This document shows positions 24,921 through 38,735 of a DNA stretch of 64,000 bases, piece after piece. The DNA lies in contig VYZB01000521.1 of assembly GCA_013397455.1 (NCBI GenBank), forward strand, positions 310,001-374,000, written 5' to 3'. Numbering within the stretch: the stretch's first letter is position 1; each line of letters opens with the position of its first letter. The DNA is from Crotophaga sulcirostris. Taxonomy: Eukaryota > Chordata > Aves > Cuculiformes > Crotophagidae. The notes under the pieces were generated by a model. The model was not told the DNA's origin. It searched no databases and was given only the letters and a program-made list of their open reading frames with translations. The translations under genes were made by a program, and so were the position numbers.

Positions 24921-27900
24921 GGATATAAGAGCAGAGGAGGGATCCAGCCCTTTCACCAGATAGAGGGGGAGCTGATGAGAGACTGGCACGCGTTCAGCAT
25001 CTATGAAAGGAGCAGAGAGGAAGGAGACAGTGCTTGGCTGCAGCAGGAGAAGGATCCCAATAGCAAGGGCTCAGAGTGGCCTTTTCTGCTTGTTCTCTTT
25101 AGGAAGTTTAAAAAATGAGCATTTAAAAAGGGGGAAAAAAAGATTATGTGCAGTTTCTTTCAGGGTGTAGTTGAGGGAGCGTCTTCAAAAAACTAGCTGC
25201 CATTTAAAGAAATACTAAGAATTTGTTCTTCTATTGTAAGTTAACATTTAGTATGCAGTTCCTAAATGGATCTGTTATTAGATGAGACAGAGAACCCTTA
25301 GAAATCACAGTAAACACAGCTGTAGAGATGAGGAAAATTAACAAGGCGTCGTGCTGATAATTGTACCTTCCAGTTGCCTTAAATCACTGATGAAAGTTAC
25401 TTTTAACATTGCCCTCATGCTCTAACGTAAGCAGGCTTAATGTGGCAAGTCAGATGCTTAAAAATACAACCAAGACACTTTAAGGTTTGCCAGGATCTAA
25501 AGATTACCTAGGGATGTTTTCTGTTCTTTTGTTGCTGTACTGAGGTCTCCCCCACTGCAATTCAGAGGGACCAAGGGAGATGAGAAGTTTCCAGTGAGGA
25601 CCTAGTGGTTAGATCTGCAGAGCTGGTTGTTGTTGTCTGTGTAGAGCTGGCACAGTGGAGGGAGCACACTGGCATTTGGGAGGAGGCGTCGGTGGCCAAC
25701 AGAGTGGGCAGCCTTATGCATACGCTCTTTGCTTCCCAGAGAAGCCTGTGGTGGAGTCATTTGTGGCAGGCTACTAGCAGGGAGTTTCTTTCAGTGCACA
25801 AAGACTGAAACATCTGTGGTTTTAACCAAAAAAAAAACCCCACCGAAAATATTGCAAGTGCAAACAAATCCCTCTCCTGTGTCATGGTGCATCTTCAGTC
25901 TTTTGCTCTGGTCCCTCCTGGGGTCTAATCCTGACAGCATTAGGGTTGGACTAAATGACTGCTGATGGCCTGTTTGGGGCTGGGCATCCCTTAGACTGGG
26001 AACCACTGGTATTTATCTCAAGGTAGAAGAAGTCAGACCTAGGAAACTGTTGATGAAACAGGCTTTCCATGTTAACCCCAAATTTTATTTCTGTACTAGT
26101 TCATTCTGTGGCAGGAAGGTTTCCTGGGAAGCCTGTTGCAATTAAGATTATAAATGGATGCAAGCATTTTAATAGAAAAGACCTTTTGTCTTTTCGAGCA
26201 GGGGGTCATCTAATTCTTTTTGTACAGCAGCGTAAAGGTGAAAAGTTTCCAGTTAACTGTAATTAAGGCTGTGAAGAATGAGCAACCCTGGTTAGTCACC
26301 TTCTGTGAACATTAGTGAGCAGCATGGACAAATGTGCCAGGAAAAGGTGCCTCAGAACACCAAGGTTTAGTCTGAGCAAAATGTAACATCATCAAGGGGA
26401 AGTAAAAGAAATTCAATGTTAATTTGTTAATTTTAGCTGAGGAGAAAAAATCCAATATCAAAAGTATTTAGGTATTTCACCACTCCGTTTCCAGATGAAT
26501 TCATTCAAATCATTACGTGGGAAAAAAGAGTCGGACTGAGATAGGAGATTAAATGTGTTCTTGCTTCTGCCACTGACCTGCTGGGAGGGTGAGATGAGCT
26601 GTCTCTTCCTCGTCTCCTCCAGGCCTTTGTATCATCCAGTTAGACAGCAAGCAAGTCTCATGGGGGAGAGCTTATAGCAGGGTTATAAACTCGAACATTA
26701 TCACTTCTACTTTCAGCATCCTACCTTAAAAAAATGAGCACAGAGTTTGTTGATGGTGGCCTGAGCCTGTATCCCTGGTTTGCAGGAGGGAGGGGATGTT
26801 AGAAGGGAACATCCTGCAGCATCCCACACAGAGTGCCTGCCCTGGTCTTGGGGGATGGGGACTCAGCACAGCTAAACACGTAATTATGGGGTTCCCCACT
26901 CCTCCAGCAGGTTGGTAAAGCCTGTGAATTATATGTAAAAAACACAGCTATGCAGCAACTATCTTCTCCTTTTTTCTATTTGGGTTTCAATAGCTTCATA
27001 GCAATATTGGTGCGTTACACGCTGAGTTAAAAATTGGAAACGTATTACCCTGATTTAGCATAGGACTGAGTAAATTGTATTCAGTTAAAATAGCTGATAT
27101 CCCGCTGAGAAGAAAATAAGTATTTCTATTTGACTGTGTGACACCTAAGTTGCAACCCAGAGGTACAGGAGGAGGATTTGTGTTACTGAGAAATCCATTA
27201 ACATCGGCTGCCAGGTCAGAGCTACCGGGGGTGAGTGAAGCATATGTATCCCAGGCTGCCTGCATCTTCTCCACCATGTCCTGTGCAGGGTCTCACATGG
27301 TGTCTGGCATTGTGGTGTCTGAGCACCTGTCTGGTCTCTGCCTGCCCCATGGTTTGACGTTGTTCCTTTTTCCTGAGGGAAGGAAGTTTCATTCAAAGCA
27401 CTAACTGACTTCTCAGCCTCTGTGATTCTGCAGCATTTGCTGAAAACCTTGTTCCTGAAGCATGTAAAATACCTAGGTTTGTAAGGGTGAGCTTAGCTTC
27501 CAGAAGCTACCATCCCAGGTTCATTAAGCTTGGAGGACCCATAAAGAGACACCTGCCAGCATGGTAGGATCATTTGGGTCCCTCTGACACCTCCTCGGGC
27601 AGGTTCTTGGAGGTTCCCAATGCTGGAGATTCCTTGTGTTATTTCAGCACAGACATATCCTTTCTGTTGGGATTTCTCCTATATCTAAACTGAGTCTCTC
27701 TTGTTTATCTTTGTTGCTACTTGTCATAACTACAGTGAGTCCAGAGAGCAGATTATTCCTTTCCTCCTTGTGGAATTTGTAATGTATTTTTGTTTTTATG
27801 TATCTACTTCATCCTCTTTCCTCTCTCTCCACCCAGTTTATCTCACCCCTACTACCACAACTTCTAGCAACAGAGAAATAAATGTCAGTTCAACGGAGAA

Positions 27901-30900
27901 ATAAATTCAGTTTTTCCATTGTCTCCTAGATGCCAGCTACGCTGAAATTCGGTTTCTTATTCTGTTTTGTAAGGGCTACTCCCAGCTCCGCCCTGGCTGA
28001 CTCCATGCATCTCCAGCCCATTGCTCCTCCTCGTGCACCACTTGCAGATGTCTGTGGCATGCCTTTTTGTAAACACTTCTCAAGCCTCTCCTTGAAGACC
28101 ACATTTACAGCTCCCTCAGTAGGAGGGAGTAGCTCTGTAATAGCAGAGTACAGCAGCTACAGGTCACTCCCTTGGCAAAGAGCTTCCCAACGCATGTGCT
28201 TGACCCCAGGCTTGGTCCCTGTTTGTGATTCATCTATGCTTTCATTGCAACCTGGGAGTTGTGAGAGAAACACTGGAAGTCCCTTTGACCCTATCCACAG
28301 ACTTGGAGGGAGTTCTGTAAGTCCAGCCCTTTCCCAAGCAGCTGCAGCCAGGAGTGGTGTCTCCTTGTGAAGGGGCTTTCCCAGGCAAGGCCAAATACAA
28401 TTACCTCTCCCTCAGCCAAGAAGATCAAGTGCAGCCTCATCCTCTTGGATGTGGCATGCTCTTGTGTCCCACCACCAGGTTCCCATTCCCTGTCCCCCAA
28501 CTGCATGAGAACAAACTCACTCCTTGGTGCTGTATGTCTGTCCAATCACCCGTTAGCATAATTAAGTCCATCAAGGGTGATAGGTAGAGTCTCCTTGGGG
28601 CTACTTGAGGCTGCTTTGAGTGGCCAGTGATTGTAGTGTGTAGGGGAAACATCCATTCCTGGGGACCAGGAGGGTTAGAAAGACCATGGTTGTGTTACAG
28701 GTTACATGCACAGGTACGGAGAGAGTGAGCACAGCTCCAGCCATCACATGCAGGCACATCTCTGTGTGTGTGTTGGAGAGGAAAGCCCAGAAAGTTTTCA
28801 TTTTAAAATTAAATTCATAGGATAGCCAGACCTTTCAGCTTTTTAATACAAACAGTGATTTATGGCTGCACTTAAAGAATGAGCCAGGAGTGGACAAATT
28901 CATCACGCACTGTCCTTTTCTGTCAAAGTGGTGGTGAGCTGCTTCAGCGGCGGCATGGGGATGTCGGGCTCCCAGCAGCAAAGCCTCTGCTGCAGGAAAG
29001 CACTGCAGTCCTATCACCCTCACCCTGTCACGGCAGTTGAGGTCTGGGCCTGGGGTTTCAACTGCTTCTTTTTGCTGTGAGATCAAATAAGGGATTGGCC
29101 ATCTGCCAAATTCCCCTTCTCGCCCTCCCTTCCAACAGCTGGCGTTGGCTGCTGAAACGATGATGCAAAGTGCTCTTTGTACACGCAATGCAAGTCTCCA
29201 AACTTGTCTTTCATAAATAAAATCCCAAGAAACTTGCTGACATGAAGATATTTTTGCTTTAATTATTCCCAGGTCAAGGCTCCTCTGGCCTTCCTGATGA
29301 TTTCTTACCTCTCGGGTGTCCTACACTTAGATTCGGTCACTTCGATTTCACTTGCCCTGTGTCTGTAAGATTTCCCTAGACCTTCAGAACAGCAACACAC
29401 ACAGCAGCATATCCTTCACCCCTTGTGTGGCCAGGCCATTGATCTTTCTGCCTGGTCTTCCTGGGAGCTTCCAACTTTTCCATCTCCTTATTCGTAGGAG
29501 ACATTTTACAGGAGGTGTACATTCATCTTACTATCCCCAAACACCATGTATTGTATGAGTTCTGACACCAGATAATTTCAAGCAGGGAGAATAGGAATAG
29601 ACAGGTTTCCAAAATTATTGGGGATTATCCAGGAGAAGGTGGTACTTAGAAGGGGGCTTGCTCTTTTCTACCCAGATCCATACCTTATTGTGTGACAGAG
29701 TCTTAGGCTGATTAAGAGGCTGGTTTAAACATACAACTTGTGTCACTTGGTGTCAATCTGTGATTTTTTGTGGAGATTTTTGCATCATTTAGGCTCACTG
29801 TGATACTTTACTTTCTCTCCCAGACAAAAAGACCCATACATAATGACCTAGTTGTGAAGTTTTCCCAGGAAAGCATCAGCATCTGTGGCTGCACGTGTGT
29901 CTACTGCCAGATTTTGACTTGTTTAGTGTTGTTTCTTTTCTAGTATCCAAATCATGTACCTGGACAAAGCAGAGTGAATGCCAAAGTTGATGTGAGTTTG
30001 GGGTGTGTCATTACTCAAATAATTGTAGCCCCTGGAGCCAAAGTAACACAACTGCTAAATTACTTCATCCTTCCCTTCTATTATACATGCATGCACATGG
30101 ACAAAGTTGCATAAGAAGAAGAAGGAGGGAATGTATGAAGTGATTTAGGATTTTTGACAATACACTGCTAGCAGCTATGGTGTATGACTGTTCTACTTTC
30201 AACAGCTTTGATCCTTCTTTTCGTAGCCTTGGTTCATTCAGTACAGTGAGAACTGAAAATGGTGTCGTTATCTTGGGTTGCAATATGGAGAATTATTTGA
30301 AAAAAAAAATGTATATGCATCCTTATCATATCTGTGGGGCAACAAGTTCAATGCATGAAATGTAGAAAAGAAAGCAGCTTTGTAATATTTCAGAAGTTTC
30401 CATCAGGGGATATAATTTCTGTCTTAAAATTTTCTTCTTACTTAGTAAAAATGCTTCTAAGTTAATATTAATTTTATTATCTTCTATTATCCATCCACTG
30501 TGTAGAGACATTTTCATAGCAAGTTTGTATGCCAGTTTCTCTGTCTGCAAGTTGTCAGGGAAGATGTTAAGCATTTCCATCTCTAGTACAAATAATGCAC
30601 TTTCTAGTGCTTTATTGGATTCTGAACAAATATTGATTGAGGCTTCGGTGGGGTTCTCATTTGAGTGCTGGGAATTCTTTGAAAAAGTTAGGTCAAGAAT
30701 CATGTGCTCTAAAGTGTAAAATCAGTCAAAGTATGAAGTATTGCAAAGCCATTACTTAAAAAAATATATTGCAATCCAGGTCAGTTTAATAAAATCCCTT
30801 TATCTAAAGTGCAATTGTTCTTTTAGATTCAGTGTTTTGATTCACATAGCTATAACTGTCTGACTGTCATCTGTAGAAATCTGCAAAGGTTAATAATTAT

Positions 30901-33900
30901 TTGTGGTGATTTTAGAAATGCTTGGACTGTCAAGTATGAAAAATTGCTAGTTGCCCTTTATTGTCTAATGCTGAATGTTTTTAAGAAAACAACCTAAAAT
31001 TTGGTGTATAGAATATATATACACCAAGTAGGGTAATTATGGATCCAAACTGTAAAAGCTAAGTATTAAAATAGTCTAAAATATATTGGTAACATCAAGG
31101 CTGTTCATCAAGGTTACAAGAATCTTATTCACGTTTTGTGAGAAAACAGGATTGGAAGTGTGCTTGCATGTAACCTCCTGCTCAAAAAAACAAACCCCAA
31201 CCCCCTAAGCATTTTGGAAAATGTAAATAATGCTGAGAAACATTTTATATATTAAATAACAGACACCTCCTAGAACTTGGATAATGTGGTTGATGGGCTG
31301 GGGGAAGGCAAGCTGATGATGCCTGAGAGATTTTAGACAACTGAAATGCTTGTCTCTCTCAATGTCACATAACTAGGACCATTAGTGCCACCTATAGTTA
31401 GTTTGTCTTAACTTTTCAGGTTCAGACCTTGTTTTCAATGGTTTATGAATCTGCTGCGCACACCTTCTAAACAAATGCTACTAAGAAGAATTTGGTGGAG
31501 ATGAGCTCTTCTTAACAGTGATACTGGATAGAACCAACTGGGTGTTCAGCAGAGATGCAGCTGATTTTGATTGGTGGCTTCTTGTCAGCTATCAATCAAA
31601 GGGAATGCCGTGGCGACTTCCATAGTTCTAGCATAGGACAGATTCCAAGCCTCCAGACACAAGTGTGACTGAAGAATTAAAGACAGAAACAAAGTCTTCA
31701 TTAATGCAAAACTAAAGAGAAAGAGCAATTTAGTGGGGCATGGGACTGCAAACCCCATTCACAGTATTTATCCTCTTTATTCAAATCTAAACGGATTTGG
31801 ATAATTTTGCCCTTTAGTCTGTCGTGATCAAATGTCGTGTTAGCACACCTAAAGTAGTTTGGATGTGAACCTGGTTACAGTAATGTGCAGAACTAGCAGC
31901 AGATGCAGGCAGTGCAATAGAAGTAAATAAAACCTTGCCTTGTAAGTGTGGTGGATACTTCTTTGCACACTCATTTTTTATAGTGAGACAAAATTTAATT
32001 AATGGGGGTTTTGAATGACGCTTTGGTATTTCCATCCTTCTATTAAAAAAATGCTTTCCGTGCAGATACCCGTGAATTAGATTAATCTCTGCTCCTAGTT
32101 TGCAGTACACTACTGCATTCAGAAATAAACATTAATAAAAAGTGTCCTGTGTTTAAATCTGAACTCGCTACTATCAAGTTTGGAAAGGCCCTCAAAGATT
32201 ATTTTATCCTGCTGTGCCTAAGTAACCAGGAGAAAATACCTCCCAGCTCATTACTGTGATTTACCTTGAGTAACCTTTGCATGTTATGGGTTGGTGATTG
32301 TCAGTTAGTCAGCATGTGCATTTCTGGTCAGTATATTCTCTAGTAAATTACACTTCAAGTCCCCACTTCCACCCCCTCACTATAGAGAAGACATCCACAT
32401 GAGCAGAGTGTGCTGGACTTAGCTTTCCTCCCTCGTTGTTAGGTTGTTAGGTCGGGATTGATAGAGATGAGAAGCTTCTGGGATCAGAGTGTCCCCAGAC
32501 TACTGTTTTTTTTTCCATCTTTTAAATGCTACTGAGCTTGGGAGTCTCCCGCTGCTCACGTTGCTTCCCTGTTCAACTCAGTTGCTGCATCAGAAAAGGA
32601 AGAAAAACTTTGATCTTGATGTGCCCTTCTTCTCTGTCCCCTGCTACAACTTCTGCAGGAAAAAAAAAAAAACCATGATCAAGTGCATCTATGGTGGTGT
32701 CAGTACTTTCAGGGAAGAATGGATGATTTTAGAAGATGTCTTCCCAAAGCCTTTCGTGCCCAGCTGAAGTCAAACTTGAGCTGTCAGAGGACAGATCCGA
32801 GCACTGGCTTTATCACCATCTCCACAGTGCTCTCAGGGTAACCTGTGCATGTTCTTAAAAGTGCCCTTTCCAAAAGTGGGGTGGATTTAGGCCAGTACTG
32901 ATTGTGACTTCTTGAACTGTGGGATACACAGGGACTTCTGGTAACAACCATAGATGCAGCAATCAGTGTCCAGGCAGCAACTGCACCCTCATAACTCCAC
33001 TGTAGCCACGTCTTTAACAGCTCTGGGAGAAGACAGTCTGTGGCCCTAATTGTTTGACTTGCCCTTGACATCTGTCCCTTGGATCTTATCTCTCTGGCTG
33101 CTTAAATCTGTAGGGTGTGTTTTCCTTGTCAGTTGTGAGCACATTTTCAACAGCCAAATGGATCTTTACTTTAAATAAATGTAGTTCCAGTCTTGTGTAA
33201 TCTTTTATTGTTTTCCCTGTTCCCCTCTCTTTAAGAGAGAAGCTATTACGTGGCTTAAAGGCCTTGCCTGTAACATAAAACGAGGAAGAACTGTATTAGC
33301 ATCAGATAACTCAGTGTTAATGTATCATTTCAAAATATCCAATTGAAAAATGCTGTTATGATGACTTCACATGCTGCTCTAGGCTCTTAGGCCATGGAGC
33401 ACATCCTCTGGGGTTTGCAGCTTACAAAGAAGAGTCTGGTGGTTCTGCAGGAACTCTGTTAAAGGCTCTCTGGTGCCTTATCCAGCTTTTCACTAGCGCA
33501 GTGCCAGTGTGCTTTGTATGTCACCCACTCCTTCAGCGAGAGGGCTGTTACCATTAAACCTCAAGGAGAACCAGCAGGACTCTCTGCTGCTCTGTGAGAA
33601 GCAGATAGGTCAGCTCTTCCAGGGTGCATTGGGTGTGTTAATTGGCTGCAGAAGAAAATGACTTTTGACACAGTTGGCATTATTCTAGGGTAGTCACTAA
33701 ATTGGGCTTTTTTTCAGTAGGCTGAAATCAATAGGCAAAAAAAAAAAAAAAAGTAAGCAGGGCTGTATTTCCTACATGGTCCTTCATCCATCAGCCATAC
33801 CAAATGGCACTGTAATTTATGAGAATAGGGTAATAACTTTTTAGTGTTGCATTGACATTTAATATGTGTTCTGTGTGCCATCAGACAGGTCAGAGCATGT

Positions 33901-34224
33901 GCAGAGCTGACCCTGGGGTGTTGCTGCCTACTTAGTAAATGTAGCTGACCAAACTTTTATGCCATTTGGTCCATCTTAAAAAAAGTGGGAAGCAAGTACC
34001 ACTTCAAAATGCACAAGTCTCATCTTTTAAGTGAATTTATTGTAGTGCAATCTCATTTACAATTGCAAATACTAAGGCTACATTTTTCCCCTTACTCCAA
34101 ATGCCTAAAAATCTCATTTATGTTAATATATGGGGAAGTGGTGCTTAGCTTATTGATGTAGGAATGAAATCAGGAGCAAAGCACAGCTCTACAAAGATTC
34201 ATCTGCAGATTGGGGTCTGAAGCA

Positions 34225-34315
34225 ACCATTAGAGTATCAGATCTGACCTTCTATCTAATACAGGCCATAGAATCTCATCCACTTAATTCTGTATTTATCT
34301 CAAGAACAGCACCAG
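34225..34315 (-). mobile_element. Possible ancient CR1-like repeat remnant
   Basis: The + strand reads 'gatctgacc' and then, after a short gap, 'acaggccatagaatctcatc' and 'cacttaattctgta'. This resembles an old repeat 3' end that I recall as common in turtles, crocodiles and birds, where 'tgacctcctg...acaggccatagaa' blocks occur in reverse orientation. The match is degenerate and made from memory. It could be coincidence or a different old family. Confidence 0.35.
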
Positions 34316-36840
34316 AAAAAGCAAATACAGTGCATTAACATATTGTAATGTAGCAGTATATTCAGGCATTTCTTTTTTTTTTTTTACACTAAAGCCAGAG
34401 GCAAACAGCAGTACTGTGCTATATGATATTGATGAAAATCTCCAGGAGGAGAGATTTCAACATTTTGTCTGTCTACAGAGGAGAATTTGTATGTCCATGT
34501 GTTTTCATAGATTTTTGTTTAGATCTTTGAAAATTATTCACTGGTAATTCCAACCAGTGTCAAGCTGACCATTAGTTCTGTTTCTGTCTGAGGACAGCAT
34601 AAATTGAAACATATACATTTCGGGTTTTTTTAACAGAAAAAGACATTTTCTTCAAAATTGTGTGGTTCTTGACAACTGCTTTCTGACATCTTATTTTGGA
34701 AACTCCCTGCTAGTCAGTTTTCCTGCACAGTTCACATCTGGTCTCTCATCTCTTGGACTATAACACAAAACTGCCCTTGAAATGCACCTGGGTGGTATTC
34801 AGGGGGATACCACACATGCACAAAAACCCGAGCCAAGCTGTCTAAGGGAGCTGCACTGGGCTATCACATATTTTAACCATTAGCCTACATTTTGCTGAAC
34901 AAAGGGGCTAAAGAGATGAGGGAAGTATCAAGGAATTCGGAGGAGAAGTGGTGGCTGTCTCTGTACAAAACACACAGATCCCAGGCTCAACACATAAATA
35001 CTGTCCTAAAGAAAAAAATCCTTCTACCCAAGTTTGAGGTGCACCAGCCCCTTGGTGTTGCACATCCATCGAGAACATTCCTTTGCAACCCACCACAGCT
35101 CAGAGGGAGGGAGAGTCTCTGCTGCTTATGTGTTGCAAAAGCCTTTGCTGCTCCTTGGTCAAGAGAAAACTGGATTCTTAGAGTTTGTTCATAACAATAC
35201 AGTTTCTATCTCCTTTCCTTCTAAAGCTCAGAATACCTACAACTGGCTTGGTCCCATATCAGGGTTTGGTTTGGATTTTGCCTGTAAAGTGCATTTGGAT
35301 CCTGTTCGTTGAGGTTTTTTAATATGCACCAGGGCTAACTGTATTGAAAGCAGAGATTTGACCCATGACTACATGTACTGGAGTTCAGTATGAACCCCCA
35401 AAAATCATTTCTGGTGCAAAATCATTTGTCAAGTGTATTGTACCATTGAAGAGGAAGACCCCTATAAGCAAAGGCTAAAACACTCTCATAGTTGATGTAT
35501 ACAGTCTACACTGCCTCAGCTGCTTCATTGCAGCATCCTGTGATTCACATTAACCTGACCAGAAGGCGTCAGATAAACACTTTGAAAAACTCACTTTGAA
35601 AGAAGTGACCTCCTTGCCTATCAAATACGAGGGTCAATACTTGCCTTAATACTTGGCTTTGAGGCCATTATTGTGCAGAAGGCTCTTTGAAATACACAAG
35701 TAAGGGGTGATAAGTAAATGTAAATAACATTCCCAAAACCTTCCCCCTGTTGCTTTGATGTAATTTATTCAGAATATGTAAAAAGGCATTTGTAGCAGTG
35801 AGGGTAGGTCTGCACAGCAAAACACCATGCTGTGCAGAGACACCTCGGGTGGCTCTGAATAACCAAACGCAGGAGCCCTGCACTGGCATGGTCCTTTGCT
35901 TGCGTTAGTACTCCCTGTTTCTCAGAGCAGCTCATTACCTGCCTTAGCAGGAGCTCCTGCTGTTGTTGCTAGACACAATCTGGGTAGAAGGTTGCCAGTG
36001 GTGAGACTGTGGCCATCTCAGTGCAGCTGAGACTCTGTGGGTCCCCCCTAAGACAACCTCTCCAAAGCACCCAGTAGCAGTAATAGCAGAAAGTTAGGGT
36101 GCTATTAACAAAATAGTAAAGGGCTATGGGTGAACATGGTGCTGTGTGTGTGTTAGGAGGCCACGTGCTCTTTCCTCCTCTGTCAATATGACTTTAGGAG
36201 ACAAGCAAATTTATAGCTAATACTCTCCCAGGCCCTCAAGAAGTCACATCTGAGTGAATGTTCCCCTTGGAGAGTAGCAGAAATCTCCATGTACTTCATT
36301 TCTTCTGCCAAGGTCACAGCCAAAAACCAAGCTGAGATTATTAATTCTCTAGCATCAAAGACATCAGCTAAAAAAGCCACATATTGTTTTCATGTTGACA
36401 AATTTTCTGAATCCGAGGTCTTCCCCATCTCAGCAGCAAAAGGTCACGCATGGTCCAGCACTGCTGTAGCTGTGAGATGGACTGCAGAGTGGAGAGGAGA
36501 TCCATTTTTTCAGGACTAAGAAAAGCAGTGAGCATCTCAGGATGAGGGTGTTGTAAATACACTTGCCTTCAGGCTCTGTGAAAACTTTCATCCCTTTGTG
36601 TTAACTTCAAAGCAAAGCCCTGGGCACTTTGTGAACAGCATTCAGGCAGCACCTATGAAGAACTTTGGAGACAAAAAACGTTATCTCCTAGCATAGGAAC
36701 AATTTTACTCAGCCACATAATGAACTGGTTTAAGTTCCAAGCAGGCTTTTCTACTTATCTGCTTTTCTGCTATCTTATCTACTTTTCTAGAATTTATATA
36801 GGAAGCAAAAATGCAGTAAGAGTTTCCCACCTTTTTGACT

Positions 36841-36866
36841 TACTGATGCATGTGCTTTCTTTGCAG
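36841..36866 (+). promoter_or_regulatory. Splice acceptor of the final CHST11 exon
   Basis: A branch-point-like CTGAT (A at 36846) lies 20 bases before the AG. It is followed by a pyrimidine-rich run and the canonical TTTGCAG ending at 36866. The exon then opens directly on a leucine codon in phase 0, at the point where the conserved CHST11 sequence begins. This fixes the exon start at 36867. The in-frame ATG at 36720 is intronic, since the 49 residues before 36867 resemble no sulfotransferase sequence. Confidence 0.9.
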
Positions 36867-37715
36867 TTGTCCAACACAGCAATTCTTCATCAGATTAGAC
36901 GAGACCAAGTGACAGACACATGCCGAGCAAACAGTGTATCTAGCAGGAAGCGCCGCGTGCTGACACCCAATGATCTCAAACACCTGGTCGTGGATGAAGA
37001 TCATGAAATGATCTATTGCTATGTTCCAAAAGTGGCCTGCACAAACTGGAAGAGAGTCATGATGGTTTTGACGGGAAGAGGCAAGTACAGTGATCCAATG
37101 GAAATCCCAGCCAACGAAGCCCATGTGTCTTCGAACCTGAAGACCCTCAACCAGTACAGCATCCCAGAGATCAACCACCGCTTGAAAAACTACATGAAGT
37201 TCCTCTTTGTTCGCGAGCCTTTTGAGAGACTGGTGTCAGCATACAGGAACAAGTTCACACAGAAGTACAACACTTCCTTCCACAAGCGATATGGAACGAA
37301 AATTGTGAGGCGCCAGAGGAAAAACGCAACCCAGGAAGCTCTGCGTAAAGGTGATGACGTGAAGTTTGAAGAGTTTGTGGCATATCTCATCGACCCGCAT
37401 ACCCAAAGAGAAGAACCCTTCAATGAGCACTGGCAGACTGTGTACTCCCTCTGCCACCCTTGCCACATTCACTACGACCTCATAGGAAAATATGAAACAC
37501 TCGAAGAGGATTCAAATTACGTCCTACAGCTGGCAGGAGTAGGCAGCTACCTGAAGTTCCCCACCTATGCAAAGTCTACGAGAACTACTGATGAAATGAC
37601 CACAGAGTTCTTCCAGAACATCAGCTCTGAGCACCAAACGCAGCTGTATGAAGTGTACAAACTTGATTTTTTAATGTTCAATTACTCAGTGCCAAGCTAC
37701 CTGAAAATGGAATGA
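36867..37715 (+). CDS. CHST11: Chondroitin 4-O-sulfotransferase 1, final coding exon
   Basis: CHST11 is a type II Golgi membrane enzyme that transfers sulfate from PAPS to the 4-position of GalNAc in chondroitin and dermatan chains. This exon encodes the last 282 residues of a protein about 352 residues long in human, so the cytoplasmic tail, transmembrane anchor and stem lie in exons outside the window. Visible features, in exon residue numbers, are the 5'-phosphosulfate-binding loop PKVACTNW (54-61), the 3'-phosphate-binding segment [13 protein letters not shown] (114-126), a basic RKRR patch (27-30), and four N-glycosylation sequons at 135 (NTS), 153 (NAT), 251 (NIS) and 272 (NYS). It ends SYLKME, close to the mammalian C-terminus. 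The reading frame is intact with no stop or frameshift, and sequence differences from my memory of the human protein are few and conservative. CHST12 and CHST13 share the motifs, but the near identity and the convergent SLC41A2 neighbour favour CHST11. Confidence 0.97.
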   Translation: MSNTAILHQIRRDQVTDTCRANSVSSRKRRVLTPNDLKHLVVDEDHEMIYCYVPKVACTNWKRVMMVLTGRGKYSDPMEIPANEAHVSSNLKTLNQYSIPEINHRLKNYMKFLFVREPFERLVSAYRNKFTQKYNTSFHKRYGTKIVRRQRKNATQEALRKGDDVKFEEFVAYLIDPHTQREEPFNEHWQTVYSLCHPCHIHYDLIGKYETLEEDSNYVLQLAGVGSYLKFPTYAKSTRTTDEMTTEFFQNISSEHQTQLYEVYKLDFLMFNYSVPSYLKME

Positions 37716-37778
37716 GGGATGGGTATGGGGGTGAGAGGGGAGAGAAAGCCAGTTTTATTTAAGATTTTTATTTGTCAT

Positions 37779-37784
37779 AATAAA
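37779..37784 (+). terminator. Candidate proximal poly(A) signal of CHST11
   Basis: A canonical AATAAA 63 bases after the stop codon, followed about 20-40 bases later by T-rich sequence (TTTTGTAAATTAATATTTTC). If used it would give a transcript with almost no 3'UTR. A second hexamer lies at 38736-38741. Confidence 0.3.
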
Positions 37785-38735
37785 TATGGAGAATGGGTTA
37801 TTTTGTAAATTAATATTTTCTTTTTTTGAATGATGCTGCGAGCAGCACAGTCAAAATTATTTAAATCAACTGTAAGAAAGGACAGCTCTCTTTGCAGGGT
37901 AACAGGATTGTGATGATCTAGTTGTAGAAATGAATAATACTGCTACACTGTTTAAAAAACGTTAATTGTGTTCTGGTGAATTTCATTGATCTTGCATTTC
38001 TCCAATTCTAATTAATGTTATTTATACTTATTTAAAACATGGTCTCTTGGTAGGTGTCACTTCAGCAGCAGAGATAAGATAACATTCAGACAAAAGGAGT
38101 CTGGTTTTGTGTTTTCTTCAGTTGAGCTTATCTCTGGGTAATAATATTCTTCCATTAGCTTTTGATGCAGGTAAATATGGGAGTGGTTCCTGACATCACA
38201 CGCTTTGAGAAGAGTGGTGGAAATAATTTCTTCAGAAGGTTATATTGCACTTAAGCATACTGAAAAAAATCTATCTTTCTAGCCCTGAAAGGGGAAAGTT
38301 AAATAGCTTTTGATAGATTCATGATATCTAAAACCCATGACTGAAAGAAATGTGAATGTATTCCTTGGGAAGACAAACCATGGACTTTTTATCTGGACTT
38401 AAAGATTTTTATCAAGAATAGGACCAGTCTTGTTGTCTTTTAATTTGAAGCCTGCCAGCCCAAATGAATGCAGAGTGAGTGAACCATCAGAAAAAATCAG
38501 CATTTTAAAAAAGATTTTTGAATGCCCAAAGCAATTGGCATTCACTTAGTTCATATCCAGGATGAGGGTGGGGGAGCTCCTTCCTCTGCAAGTCATGCTT
38601 CCCTAACTCATCTTAAGAAGGGCAACCAAAATTGGCTCAGAAAACACTGGCCATGATACCTTGCTGTAAAGGATGTGCTGTGTCACTTGGAAGGTCAGAA
38701 AGTCATCTTCATATTGACCTCTGAGCATGCAAGGC

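Larger units (their letters stand above)
24921..36866 (+). other. CHST11 intron, right part, up to the final exon
   Basis: No exon is supportable here other than the acceptor at the right edge. Simple sequences are A13 at 32660-32672, A16 at 33737-33752 and T13 at 34373-34385. A TA-rich inverted repeat with perfect 10-bp arms lies at 31001-31010 and 31017-31026. Open frames such as the 125-codon - strand frame at 30326-30703 have no recognised family and no supporting splice context. A degraded old repeat is suggested at 34.2-34.3 kb and listed separately. Confidence 0.6.

Noticed and set aside
25905..25995. Possible CR1 fragment around 'agggttggactaaatgact'
   Set aside because: The single CR1-like phrase is not followed by the expected 3'UTR or ATTCTATG tail, and the flanks do not match. 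Too weak to annotate.
30326..30703. 125-codon open frame on the - strand
   Set aside because: No recognised motif, AT-rich codon use like its surroundings and no splice or promoter context. A frame of this size is plausible by chance in 64 kb searched in six frames.
32170..32215. Possible CR1 remnant 'tttggaaaggccctcaaaga'
   Set aside because: Only one short CR1-like word is present, without the neighbouring 'gagtccaacc' block. Chance is as likely.
36720..36866. Upstream extension of the CHST11 frame to an in-frame ATG, giving a 331-residue protein
   Set aside because: The 49 extra residues do not resemble the CHST11 stem or anchor. A canonical branch point, pyrimidine tract and CAG acceptor end at 36866, exactly where homology begins.
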